Source: Bordetella parapertussis (lineage in GTDB: Bacteria; Pseudomonadota; Gammaproteobacteria; Burkholderiales; SG8-41). Taken from it: a stretch of 37,096 nt of DNA. Positions 25,197-33,693 of this stretch are shown in pieces. The DNA lies in contig CAMDLH010000045.1 in NCBI GenBank assembly GCA_945901405.1, forward strand, positions 1-37,096, read 5' to 3'. The first letter of the stretch is position 1. Every line of letters starts with the position of its first letter. The position numbers and the translations under genes were made by a program. The notes beneath the pieces are model-generated. The model was not told the DNA's origin. It saw only the letters and a program-made list of their open reading frames with translations, and made no database searches.

Positions 25197-25793
25197 ATGA
25201 CAGGCTTCGTCAGACGCGTGGTCACCGGCCACGATAAAAACGGCAGGTCGATCGTGCTGTCGGACGGACTCACGCCCACGCTCAAAACCAACCCGCTGCG
25301 CCCCGGCCACCGCTCGACCGAAATCTGGCGCACCAGCGCGACACCCGCGCCGATCACCGCAACGGAGCCGGACTCGACGCTGCCCGGCCCAGGCCCGATA
25401 CACCCCGAGCCGCGCGGCACCGTGTTTCGCATCGCCGAGTGGGCGCCGGAGCCGAAAGAAATCCGCGAGATGCCGCCCGAAACCGCGCGTGAGATTTTTC
25501 GTGCGATGGGCAATGAAAACGCCTCCATGCATGGTCGCGGCGGACGCCACCCGATCATGCATCGCACCGAAACGATTGATTACGCGGTGATCCTCGAAGG
25601 TGAATTGACGATGATCCTCGACGAGGGCGACGTGGTGCTCAAGCAAGGCGATGTCGTCGTGCAGCGTGGCACCAGCCACTCGTGGGCGAATCGTTCGGAC
25701 AAGCCGTGCAAAATCTTGTTTGTGCTGATCGACGGCGCGTTTGATGACGAATTGAAGCAAAGTTTCGACAACCAGCATGGAGAAGCAAAGTGA
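25197..25793 (+). CDS. Cupin-domain protein
   Basis: The 198-residue protein has one cupin barrel in its C-terminal half. Motif 1 reads HPIMHRTETIDYAVILEGEL with H118, H122 and E125; motif 2 is GDVVVQRGTSHSWANRSD with H161. These would bind one divalent metal. The N-terminal half (residues 1-100) is less typical and may form an extra strand layer. Such proteins include dioxygenases, isomerases and binding proteins, and catalysis cannot be decided here. It starts two bases after the TctC stop and overlaps the next gene by four bases. Confidence 0.85.
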   Translation: MTGFVRRVVTGHDKNGRSIVLSDGLTPTLKTNPLRPGHRSTEIWRTSATPAPITATEPDSTLPGPGPIHPEPRGTVFRIAEWAPEPKEIREMPPETAREIFRAMGNENASMHGRGGRHPIMHRTETIDYAVILEGELTMILDEGDVVLKQGDVVVQRGTSHSWANRSDKPCKILFVLIDGAFDDELKQSFDNQHGEAK

Positions 25794-26173
25794 TACTCGA
25801 AGAACGCATGTACACCCTGCGCGTGCATCAATTGCATGCCTTCCTGAAAATCTACGAAAAAGAAGCGCTGCCTGTCATCACCAAACACCTGGGCAACATG
25901 GTGGGGTTTTACGTGAGCGAAGTCGGCATGCAGAACATGATCGTGCACATGTGGGCCTACAAGGACTGGAACGACCGCGAGCGGCGGCGTAAAAAACTTT
26001 TCGCTGACCCGGCGTGGCACGCCTACCGCGTGAAAAACTCCGACAGGATCGTCACGCAGGATACGCGCGTGCTGAAAACCACGCCGTTCTTCGAGCCGGT
26101 GTTAAAGGCGATGATCAAGGGCGGCGCCACGATTGATTTGAGCGGCAAAAAAACAAAACGCCGCGCAAGCTGA
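25790..26173 (+). CDS. NIPSNAP family protein
   Basis: The 127-residue protein is a single ferredoxin-like alpha/beta barrel of the NIPSNAP type: EERMYTLRVHQLHAFLKIYE at the start, HLGNMVGFYVSEVG, NMIVHMWAYKDWNDRERRRK, then DPAWHAYRVKNSDRIVTQDT and a tail TPFF. GTG 25790 overlaps the cupin stop in the sequence GTGA, which indicates translational coupling. In bacteria these domains often accompany catabolic enzymes of organic acids. A biochemical role is not established, so function is inferred only from the operon. Confidence 0.88.
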   Translation: MILEERMYTLRVHQLHAFLKIYEKEALPVITKHLGNMVGFYVSEVGMQNMIVHMWAYKDWNDRERRRKKLFADPAWHAYRVKNSDRIVTQDTRVLKTTPFFEPVLKAMIKGGATIDLSGKKTKRRAS

Positions 26174-26521
26174 GAGGTAACCCTGTTCCGGCTTCGTACC
26201 GAGGCAAGCCCGATGTGGACCGCAACGATTATGCACGGCTGTGCCAGGCTTTCCGAAGGTGTGGCTGTTGGGACTTGATTTGATATGTGGGGTCAGAACG
26301 TACCTCGGTCGACAGGCTGCTCCCGGCCATGAGCCGCCAGTCGCTGTTACATTTCAATTTGCAGGTGATGCGCGTTAATTGGCCTGAATAACTTCTGTTG
26401 CTCTTCGCCCTACATCAGCCCACCATTGGCTTTGGATGATTGTTGGTGCGCGCATCGCGCGTGGTCTCGATCCCCTTCACTTCGGCGTAACCCGGTGCGC
26501 CTTTTCAGAATGGCGGCCGAT
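26174..26521. other. Gene-poor, probably decayed intergenic segment
   Basis: There is no convincing gene in about 350 bases. Base composition is less GC-rich and less codon-periodic than the surroundings. GTGGGGTCAGAACGTACC near 26287 resembles a motif I associate with mobile-element borders. On the minus strand a 29-codon open tail ending at about 26426 (APGYAEVKGIETTRDARTNN, then HPKPMVG and stop) reads like a protein C-terminus, but it is cut off upstream by a stop. This may be a remnant of a lost gene. Confidence 0.4.
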
Positions 26522-27577
26522 ATGGACAGTCTCCAGCGCAATTCCTCGTGGTTATCCAGTCTACACAGTAGGGCGGTTCGATTTGCGGGCCGCAAATTTC
26601 GGCTGGGGCCTGCAGCCGCTCTGTCAGTTGTCGTCGCGGTAGGAGCAATGACGACCGCGGCTGCCGCAGCGGACGTTGCGCAAGCCTATCCCTCGCGGTC
26701 GGTGCGCATCGTGTCCGGCTTCCCGCCGGGTGGCTTCAACGATGCCTACGCGCGCTTAATCGGGGAATGGCTGTCAGGCCGCATGGGTCAGCAATTCATC
26801 GTCGAGAATCGGCCCGGTGCCGGCGGCAATATCGCCGCCGAGTCGGTCGCGCGGGCAACGCCGGACGGCCACACGCTGTTGCTCACCACGTCTGCCGACA
26901 CGTGGAATTCAACTCTTTATACCAACGCCAAATTCAACCTGGTGCGGGACTTCGCGCCGGTCGCATCGCTTGCACGCGTGACCGGCGTGCTGGTCGTGCA
27001 TCCATCGGTTGTGCCACAAACGGTTCCTGAACTGGTCGCCTATGCCAGGAATAATCCGGGCAAGCTCACCATCGGATCGGCAGGCGTCGGCAGCTCGCCG
27101 CATATGTACTGGGAGCTCTTCCGCAACATGACTGGGGTAAACATGGTGCATGTGCCCTATCGCGGCGCCGGCCCGGCGATGGTCGATCTGCTCGGCGGCC
27201 AGATCCTGATTTATTTCAGCGGCATGGTATCGGCAGGACCACATATCAAGACGGGCAAGCTCAAGGCCCTGGCCGTAACCACGGCGGCGCGCATTTCGGT
27301 GCTGCCCGATATCCCGGCAATGACCGAACACCTGCCGGGCTACGAAGCGACTACTTTCACTGGCATCTCGGCGCCTCGCGGCACGCCCGTCGACAACGTC
27401 GAAAGACTCAATCGGGAAATCCGTGCCGGCCTCAACGATGCCAAGATCCGTCAACGCATTGCTGATCTTGGCGATATGCCGCTGGTGATGTCGGTTGCCG
27501 AGTTCAGCAAACTGGTCGCCGGTGAATCCGAGAAATGGGCCAAGGTGATCCGCACTGGCAACATCAAGGCCGAATAG
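26522..27577 (+). CDS. Bug/TctC family substrate-binding protein with extended N-terminus
   Basis: From ATG 26522 the product has 351 residues, about 30 more than its paralogues. The extension MDSLQRNSSWLSSLHSRAVR precedes a normal signal core (FAGRKFRLGPAAALSVVVAV to about residue 55). Mature motifs: FPPGGFND at 67-74, ENRPGAGGNIAAE, PDGHTLLLT and HVPYRGAGPAMVDLLGG. Codon use looks less biased to GC-rich third positions than its neighbours. Together with the decayed segment upstream, this suggests separate acquisition. A start nearer the signal core, for example a GTG or TTG, cannot be excluded. It converges with the acetamidase gene, the stops being 9 bases apart. Confidence 0.9.
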   Translation: MDSLQRNSSWLSSLHSRAVRFAGRKFRLGPAAALSVVVAVGAMTTAAAAADVAQAYPSRSVRIVSGFPPGGFNDAYARLIGEWLSGRMGQQFIVENRPGAGGNIAAESVARATPDGHTLLLTTSADTWNSTLYTNAKFNLVRDFAPVASLARVTGVLVVHPSVVPQTVPELVAYARNNPGKLTIGSAGVGSSPHMYWELFRNMTGVNMVHVPYRGAGPAMVDLLGGQILIYFSGMVSAGPHIKTGKLKALAVTTAARISVLPDIPAMTEHLPGYEATTFTGISAPRGTPVDNVERLNREIRAGLNDAKIRQRIADLGDMPLVMSVAEFSKLVAGESEKWAKVIRTGNIKAE

Positions 27578-27586
27578 CCAGGTTTT

Positions 27587-28627
27587 CTACGTTGATTGCG
27601 ACAGCAGTCGTTTTGGAATCGCGCCGTAGACCATCTTGACGTGGTTGACCGCTTCGCCGATGCGAAAATCCACGGCAAGACTTGTCAACGCGTAAGCATC
27701 CGCCGCGCTCAGCCCCGCGCGATCCTGCAGGAATGCGACGCTCTCCACAATAGCGAGGTGCGCAGCTTCATCCAGATCGGTATCCATGCCCATGACGTAA
27801 TGGCAATCGCGATCCTCGGCGCGCGGCCACTTCATGTCGCGGCCCGCGCCGGGGTGCACGATGAACTGCAGCGTGGGCGTGAGCGAAATTTCGATCGCCG
27901 TGCCGTTGACTTCGCCGTCGCCCTGCAAGCCGTGGCCGTCGCCGGTAAAAAACTGCGCACCCTCGTTAAATATCGGCAGGTAGAGGGTGGCGCCGCGCGT
28001 GAGTACCTTGAGATCCATATTGCCGCCGAATGCGCCAGGCGGCTTGGAGTTCGCCGGCGCCTGCGCGCTTGGCGGCGCCACGGCCATGATGCCCATGAAA
28101 GGCGCGAGCGGCAGTTCGATGCGCGGCGAAAACTTCGCGACCCCACGCACGAGATCCAGGCGGATGATGTTGCGCGCCACTTCCGAGAGCAACTCCGGCG
28201 CGGCACCAAGTCCTGGACCTGAGTTGTTGACGCCGTAGTCGATGCGAAACTCAACGTCGAGGATACGCACTTCGAGCATGTCACCGGGGCGTGCAGCGTC
28301 GATGTAAATTGGCCCCGTCAGCACATGTCCGCCGGCGCCGGGTTCGCGCTTTACGTTACGATAGATTTGTTTGACATCGTCCAAGACTCTGTCAGGGTCG
28401 ATGCCGGCCGCGCCGAAGAACTCCACCGGATCAATGCCCGCGGTAATCCCCTGCTGTGAGACGGTGTCAATGCGCACAATTTGACCGGAAGCTATGCGTA
28501 GTGCGGGCGGAGCGTTCGCAGGGATCAAGCCCCAAGATACATTACCGGGTACCGAGCGTAGATGCGCATCCGCCTGATGCGGGTACGCTGGTTGTAACGA
28601 TACGTTTCTGAGGTTATCTGGACTCAT
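27587..28627 (-). CDS. Acetamidase/formamidase (FmdA/AmdA) family protein
   Basis: The 346-residue protein has family features: HLRSVPGNVSWGLIPAN near the start, GHVLTGPIYIDAARPGDML, the metal-site-like FTGDGHGLQGDGEVNGTAIE, and a C-terminal VDFRIGEAVNHVKMVYGAIP. Relatives hydrolyse formamide, acetamide or other short amides in the cytoplasm. Several members of the family are misannotated, so another amide or ring-opened substrate is possible. The start is ATG 28627, 9 bases after the stop of an unknown membrane protein on the same strand. Confidence 0.88.
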   Translation of the reverse strand: MSPDNLRNVSLQPAYPHQADAHLRSVPGNVSWGLIPANAPPALRIASGQIVRIDTVSQQGITAGIDPVEFFGAAGIDPDRVLDDVKQIYRNVKREPGAGGHVLTGPIYIDAARPGDMLEVRILDVEFRIDYGVNNSGPGLGAAPELLSEVARNIIRLDLVRGVAKFSPRIELPLAPFMGIMAVAPPSAQAPANSKPPGAFGGNMDLKVLTRGATLYLPIFNEGAQFFTGDGHGLQGDGEVNGTAIEISLTPTLQFIVHPGAGRDMKWPRAEDRDCHYVMGMDTDLDEAAHLAIVESVAFLQDRAGLSAADAYALTSLAVDFRIGEAVNHVKMVYGAIPKRLLSQST

Positions 28628-28636
28628 GTATGAACT

Positions 28637-29497
28637 TCATATTTTTGGCAAGATTCGGATTGAATTTCCCGTTGCGAGAACAGAAATTTCAAATATTGTT
28701 TTGACCGGTAGCCAATGTATCCCCCGACTGTGCGCGTGGTCAACCGCCGGTAATATTCCACCCCACCCAATAGCTTGCACCAAAGCCAACGCTTCATCTG
28801 GCGGCAACCATCCGTCCAAATGACCGTACTGCTGCGTGAGCTTGCGCCCGGACGCCTGTTTGGCCTCATCGCGGGTCATCAGCGCGTAGCCAGCCCGCTT
28901 GGCCGGCCAACCGCCCAAATCCGCGAGCTGCCGCGCGAAAGCTTCAACCAGTAGCGGGTCTTTTCGATCCTCCATCGGCAAGCCGAGCAGAGAATGGTGT
29001 GTCTGAGTATCGGCTCTGCGCAGGCTGAGGACGTAGCGCCTGCTGTAGACGGTCTTCAAGGCCCCTTTGTAGCCTTGAGAGCCAGGCGAGGAAGTCGCGA
29101 CGTGCTCCCGACTGGTATCCTGCTCGACCAGTACGGTCGTGAAGTCCGCGAAGCCCCATTCGTTTTTCGCCACCTCGTAGTTGAGAAGTCGTTGCCATTC
29201 CGTGACCCGCCCGGTGGCGGCGTCAACCACGACTTCCCGCGAGTAACAGAGCGCTCCAAAGAGCAGGACGCAGATGATGATAAAAACCGCCCATCCCAAC
29301 CACTCCCAAAAACCAACGGGCATGGACCAGAGCCAATCCAAGTAGCCGCCCAAGTAGAGCGTCACCACCGTACCCACGAATACCAGGGCGACCGCATCGG
29401 TATGCTTCACTACAGGCGCGGTGTCGGCAAAGCGCATTTTGCCGGTGGCCGGTTCCATGCCGGCGCCCTGTGCTTGCGGCTGCATATCCGAGGTCAT
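28637..29497 (-). CDS. Unknown two-helix membrane protein
   Basis: I do not recognise this 286-residue protein. The first 33 residues are polar. Hydrophobic helices at about 34-52 (DAVALVFVGTVVTLYLGGY) and 64-84 (WEWLGWAVFIIICVLLFGAL) are followed by a soluble domain of 200 residues containing SREVVVDAATGRVTEWQRLL and RRYVLSLRRADTQTHHSLLG, and it ends with a hydrophobic stretch. The arrangement resembles PH-like or membrane-sensor proteins, but no motif confirms this. It is the middle gene of a minus-strand run between another unknown membrane protein (22 bases upstream) and the acetamidase. Confidence 0.7.
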   Translation of the reverse strand: MTSDMQPQAQGAGMEPATGKMRFADTAPVVKHTDAVALVFVGTVVTLYLGGYLDWLWSMPVGFWEWLGWAVFIIICVLLFGALCYSREVVVDAATGRVTEWQRLLNYEVAKNEWGFADFTTVLVEQDTSREHVATSSPGSQGYKGALKTVYSRRYVLSLRRADTQTHHSLLGLPMEDRKDPLLVEAFARQLADLGGWPAKRAGYALMTRDEAKQASGRKLTQQYGHLDGWLPPDEALALVQAIGWGGILPAVDHAHSRGIHWLPVKTIFEISVLATGNSIRILPKI

Positions 29498-29519
29498 GAG
29501 AATCGATAGTATGCGGAAG

Positions 29520-30074
29520 TTACGGTAACTTCGCGATGATCTGCTTTGCCGCTGCGCGCGCGACCTGTCTTCGCAGCAGCTTGCCTACCGCGAATAGCGC
29601 TACCGCAAAACCCAAAGCGTACAGTAACGCTATGATCATAAATTCAGGCGCCGTGACCTTGGAAAACACCGGAGTTACTTCCGTGCGCGTAGCGCGGTAA
29701 CGGCTCACGCTGCCGTAGGGATCCTTGGTCCATGCAACCTTGATGAGTTGTTCGGCCGTGGTTGACGACAGCACTTTATAGGCGACGACCCCTTCAATCT
29801 GTCCGGCATGTTGCGCCATGAGATAAGAGCGCTCCGGCGCCGCCTTTTCCGCCGGCTCAAGGGCTTCGAGTTTCGAATAGCCAAAGGGTTTGTTCCCCGC
29901 GCCGGGTTGCCACACGACGGTAAAGAAGGAATGGGGTTTGTCGCCCTTGTCCATGTGATATTCATACGATTTCGACACCAGTGGATAAGTGACGAACATG
30001 CCCGTGGTGCAACTGATCGGCACAAACCAGAGCGCGCCGAAGATGAAAGCCAAAACCCGGACGATGCGTGACAT
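29520..30074 (-). CDS. Unknown membrane protein with N- and C-terminal helices
   Basis: The 184-residue protein is not recognised. ATG 30074 has a strong AGGAGG 5 bases upstream. Helices at about 5-29 (VRVLAFIFGALWFVPISCTT) and 143-164 (EFMIIALLYALGFAVALFAV) flank a roughly 110-residue extracytoplasmic or loop domain (KPHSFFTVVWQPGAGNKPFG). This layout recalls DUF3592-type proteins, but I cannot confirm it. It is the first gene of a three-gene minus-strand group ending with the acetamidase. Confidence 0.7.
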   Translation of the reverse strand: MSRIVRVLAFIFGALWFVPISCTTGMFVTYPLVSKSYEYHMDKGDKPHSFFTVVWQPGAGNKPFGYSKLEALEPAEKAAPERSYLMAQHAGQIEGVVAYKVLSSTTAEQLIKVAWTKDPYGSVSRYRATRTEVTPVFSKVTAPEFMIIALLYALGFAVALFAVGKLLRRQVARAAAKQIIAKLP

Positions 30075-30335
30075 GTTGCCTCCTGGTGAGACAGTTAACC
30101 GACGGCAACGCCGTTAGCAGGTCGTATGGAACCTGCTCGCCGAGTCTGCACTGCTGTTTTCACTGTCTTCATAAACGCAGCATAACAAGTGTACGGTTTG
30201 ACCACGTCACCTCACATCAACCCAACAAACCGAGAATAAAAATATCAATAAAAACAATAACTTAATTACGCAACAACCCTATCCCGCAGTGCCAGTGCAT
30301 TGCGCCTGCACCGCCAACTCTGTTACACACGCTGC
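30075..30335. other. Divergent intergenic region with A-rich motif copy 2
   Basis: There are 261 bases between divergent genes and no gene is seen. The Shine-Dalgarno of the minus-strand gene is at its left end. The right half is A/T-rich (about 30230-30268) and contains TCAATAAAAACAATAACTTA at 30245-30264, identical to the sequence at 15495-15514 on the other strand. Promoters in both directions are expected, but no strong consensus was found. Confidence 0.6.
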
Positions 30336-31544
30336 ATGTACGCTACTTCATTGCGCGACGCGCGCTTCACGCGGCTATGGCTGGGAGACGTTGCATCCGT
30401 GCTTGCGAATCAGATGCTGGTGGTCGCCGTGTCGTGGCAGATCTACGACATCACCAACAGCGCGCTGAGCCTGGGGTTGATCGGGCTGTTTCACTTCGGC
30501 GCGCAACTCGTCTGCACGTTGCCCGCGGGGCACACGGCCGACCGCTACGACCGCAGACATGTCGCGTTCGTGTGCCAGATTGCGCAGGCCGCGGCGGCGG
30601 TGGTTCTGGCCGCCGGCAATTTCGCGGGCTGGCTCGAAAGCACCATCATCTATGCCTGCGTGGCCGCCAGCGCAATCGGGCAGACGTTTCAGAATCCGGC
30701 GCTGCGCGCGCTGTTGCCCATGGTGGTAGCACCCGCCATGCTGCCGCGCTGCATCGCGTTTGCGTCGGCGGCGAAGAAGTGCGCCATCATCGGTGGCCCG
30801 GCGCTGGGCGGCGTGATTTATCTATTGGGCGCGGCCGCGGTTTACCTGTGCGCGGCGGTTGCGTTCGCGCTGGCCGCCATCATCATCGTCGGCATTCCGC
30901 TGGCAAAAAGCGCGGCACGTCATGCGCCGCTCACGCTTAACTACATGCTGGGCGGCGTGCGCTTTATTTTCGGCCATCGCATCATCCTCGGCGCCGTCAC
31001 GCTCGATCTATTCGCCACACTGCTCGGCGGCGCGGTGGCGCTGCTGCCGATCTATGCACGCGATATTCTCGAGACCGGCCCGTGGGGCTTGGGGCTGCTG
31101 CGCTCAGCGCCCGCGCTGGGCGCGGTGGCGGCCTCGCTATTTCTGGTCTACATGCCGTTAAAGCGCCGAGTCGGGCGCACGCTCTTCATCGCGGTAGCGG
31201 TTTTCGGCGTGAGCACCTTGGTATTCGGTGTCTCCACCTGGCTGCCGCTGTCGCTGCTGGCGCTCGCCGTCATGGGCTGCGCGGACATGGTGAGCGCGGT
31301 GATTCGGCTGTCGCTGGTGCAGCTCGAAACGCCCGACGAAATGCGCGGCCGCGTGAGTTCGGTGCATTCGCTGTTTACCGGCACGGCGAATCATCTGGGC
31401 CAGTTTGAATCCGGCATCACCGCCGCGTGGTGGGGCACGGTGCCCGCCGTGGTGGTGGGCGGGCTGGGCACGCTCGCCGTGGTGGGGCTGTGGATGCGCT
31501 GGTTTCCGGCGCTGGTCAAACGCGAGACACTGGGACGGCAATGA
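30336..31544 (+). CDS. Major facilitator superfamily exporter (EntS/MFS_3-like)
   Basis: ATG 30336 (MYATSLRDARFTRLWLGDVA) is preferred to the TTG at 30300 because MFS_3 proteins usually begin shortly before the xxFRxLWxG element. The 402-residue protein has about twelve helices and the loop 2-3 motif GHTADRYDRR. The late MRGRVSSVHSLFTGTANHLG is typical of EntS-like siderophore or drug exporters of the inner membrane. It is followed 82 bases later by a TctC gene on the same strand. A functional relation to that gene is not evident. Confidence 0.9.
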   Translation: MYATSLRDARFTRLWLGDVASVLANQMLVVAVSWQIYDITNSALSLGLIGLFHFGAQLVCTLPAGHTADRYDRRHVAFVCQIAQAAAAVVLAAGNFAGWLESTIIYACVAASAIGQTFQNPALRALLPMVVAPAMLPRCIAFASAAKKCAIIGGPALGGVIYLLGAAAVYLCAAVAFALAAIIIVGIPLAKSAARHAPLTLNYMLGGVRFIFGHRIILGAVTLDLFATLLGGAVALLPIYARDILETGPWGLGLLRSAPALGAVAASLFLVYMPLKRRVGRTLFIAVAVFGVSTLVFGVSTWLPLSLLALAVMGCADMVSAVIRLSLVQLETPDEMRGRVSSVHSLFTGTANHLGQFESGITAAWWGTVPAVVVGGLGTLAVVGLWMRWFPALVKRETLGRQ

Positions 31545-31626
31545 TGCAACGATGGAACGAGAACATTCATTGACGACTCGCTCGCCCGGCAATAGAGTCC
31601 CGCTTCGACACGTGGAGAAGATACGC

Positions 31627-32592
31627 ATGAAATTGATTAACCTTGTAGCGGCGCCGCTGCTGGCCTGCATCGTGCACGCCGGCGCGCTGGCGCAGACGTA
31701 TCCATCAAAACCCATCGAGTTCGTGGTGCCGGGCAATCCCGGCGCGGGGTCGGATGTGTTCGCGCGGCTGATCGCCGATTTGATGCGCAAGGAGAAAATC
31801 GTAACGCAGCCGATCTTGATCAGCAACAAGGCCGGCGGCGGCGGCGCCATCGCCGCGTCCTACGCGGCGCAAAAACGCGGCGACCCGTACATCGTTGTTT
31901 CCTTCCCGACCGGCATGATGCTGACTTCCGCGCAGCGCTCCGGGCTCGACATCGGCCTCGATAAATTTCATCCGCTGGCGCTGCTGGGCTTTGATATCAA
32001 CTGCCTGATGGTGAACGCCGACTCGCCTTACAAGAGCGTGCAGGAGCTGGTGGCCGCGGCCAAGGCGCAACCGAAAACGATCAACGTGTCGATCGGCTCG
32101 GCGGGTTCGACCAGCCACATGTTCGTCTACACATTGCAAAAGCTCGCCGGTGTGCGCTTTAATATTGTGATCATGAAAAGCGGCGCCGAGGCGGTAACGG
32201 CGGTGCTCGGCGCACACGTGCACTGGAGCACCGGGCAAATGAGCGATGCGATGCCGCACGTGGAGACCGGCAAGATGCGCATCCTCGCGGTGGCCTCGCA
32301 ACAGCGCCTCAAGCCGCTCGGCAATATCCCGACCATGAAGGAACAGGGCTTCGACATGCACATGGCGGCGGGCCGCGCCTTTGCCACGCCCGCGGCGATC
32401 CCCAAGGATGCCGCCGCGCACCTTGATGGCATGTTCGAGAAGGTCTACAAGAGCGCGGGCTGGCAGGATTACATGACGCGCAACCTGATGGAACCCGTCT
32501 ATATGAACAGCGCCAGTTACAGCCGCTACCTGGTCACGCGCCAGCCGGAGTTCACCCAGTTCATCAGCGACACAGGGCTCGGCGGCAAATAA
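31627..32592 (+). CDS. Divergent TctC-like substrate-binding protein
   Basis: ATG 31627 has GGAGAAG about 8 bases upstream and opens the signal peptide MKLINLVAAPLLACIVHAGA; the longer open frame overlaps the MFS gene and is rejected. The 321-residue protein belongs to a divergent branch of the family. The first loop is GNPGAGSD (36-43). PDGYT is replaced by a KRGDPYIVVSFPTGMM stretch, and the PYKG loop becomes VIMKSGAEAVTAVLGAHVHW. The C-terminus ends FISDTGLGGK. It shares this style with the minus-strand gene at 35462. The oxidoreductase gene follows 18 bases downstream. Confidence 0.88.
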   Translation: MKLINLVAAPLLACIVHAGALAQTYPSKPIEFVVPGNPGAGSDVFARLIADLMRKEKIVTQPILISNKAGGGGAIAASYAAQKRGDPYIVVSFPTGMMLTSAQRSGLDIGLDKFHPLALLGFDINCLMVNADSPYKSVQELVAAAKAQPKTINVSIGSAGSTSHMFVYTLQKLAGVRFNIVIMKSGAEAVTAVLGAHVHWSTGQMSDAMPHVETGKMRILAVASQQRLKPLGNIPTMKEQGFDMHMAAGRAFATPAAIPKDAAAHLDGMFEKVYKSAGWQDYMTRNLMEPVYMNSASYSRYLVTRQPEFTQFISDTGLGGK

Positions 32593-32610
32593 TCGCGGGC
32601 ACATGCACAC

Positions 32611-33693
32611 ATGCAACACAAACAATTTGGCATCGCCGTAGTCGGTTCAGGCCGCATCGGCCTGCGCCGCGCCGAGCGCGCCGCGGCGCATCCGGCGGTC
32701 AACTTTATCGCGGTCTCCGACCCGGATCGCGCGCGCGCGCAAAAGCTCGCGGGCAAGGTCGGCGCCGATTTTTATTCGGACGATAATCTTGAAATCATGT
32801 CGCGGCCCGAGGTTGGCGCGGTCATCGTGTCTTCAAGCGAAGGCGAACACGTACTGCCGGCGTTGCAGGCGATCTCGCTCGGCAAGCCGGTGCTGATCGA
32901 AAAACCCATCGCGATGCGGCTGAATGAGGCCGACCGCATACTCGCGGCAGCCGCGAGCGCGGGTGTCGATGTGCATGTCGGTTACAGCAGGCGCTTCAAA
33001 CGCAGCTACCTGCTGATGAAGGAGCAGATCGCGCAGGGCCGGCTGGGCCAGATCATCGGCGCGAATACGCGCGCCTACAACACGCGCGCGCATCACCTCG
33101 AGGTGCTCGCGCGCACGCCCACCGCCACCATCGTCATGGGTGCGCTTACTTATTACGTTGATCTGATTTGCTGGTTTCTCGAAGGCAATGCGCCCGTGGA
33201 AGTCGTCGCGCGCGGGCAAAGGGCAGTGTTCAAGGCGGCGGGTTACGACGTGGATGACGTGGCGTGGGCCATACTCACATTCGCCGACGGCGCGGTGGTG
33301 AGCCTGGGCGTCGATTACGCGCTGCCGGCGAAGTACCCCACGTTCGGCGCGAGCGCGCGCATGGAACTTCTGGGCACCGAGGGCGTGTTTTTGATCGACG
33401 ACGACAACCGCGATCAAGTTTTGTTTTCCGACCGCGGCATACCGCACAACTACGTGCCGGAACACAATATCAACATGGCGTTCATGAGCAGCAGCTCGTC
33501 TGGCGACTGGGCGCAAGGCGAATTCTGGGGGCCGCTCGCCGACGAGACCCGCAACTGGCTGGATCATCTGTCGACCGGACGGCCCTGCTGTCTTGCCACC
33601 GGCAAGCAGGCGCGCACGACGCTGGAGATCACGCTGGCCATAGACCGCGCGATACAAACGAATCAGTCGATCCGCATTCCGGCTGAAAAATAA
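32611..33693 (+). CDS. Gfo/Idh/MocA family NAD(P)-dependent oxidoreductase
   Basis: The 360-residue protein has an N-terminal Rossmann fold with IAVVGSGRIGLRRAERAAA (G12, G14, G17) and VSDPDRARA, followed by the family EKP motif (VLIEKPIA, K98) and VHVGYSRRFKRSYLLMKE. The C-terminal alpha/beta domain has GDWAQGEFWGPLADE near the end. Inositol 2-dehydrogenase-like relatives oxidise hydroxyl groups of sugars, inositols or related compounds. It lies between two TctC genes; its last base is shared with the ATG of the second (TAATG), giving a tight operon. The substrate is unknown. Confidence 0.92.
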   Translation: MQHKQFGIAVVGSGRIGLRRAERAAAHPAVNFIAVSDPDRARAQKLAGKVGADFYSDDNLEIMSRPEVGAVIVSSSEGEHVLPALQAISLGKPVLIEKPIAMRLNEADRILAAAASAGVDVHVGYSRRFKRSYLLMKEQIAQGRLGQIIGANTRAYNTRAHHLEVLARTPTATIVMGALTYYVDLICWFLEGNAPVEVVARGQRAVFKAAGYDVDDVAWAILTFADGAVVSLGVDYALPAKYPTFGASARMELLGTEGVFLIDDDNRDQVLFSDRGIPHNYVPEHNINMAFMSSSSSGDWAQGEFWGPLADETRNWLDHLSTGRPCCLATGKQARTTLEITLAIDRAIQTNQSIRIPAEK

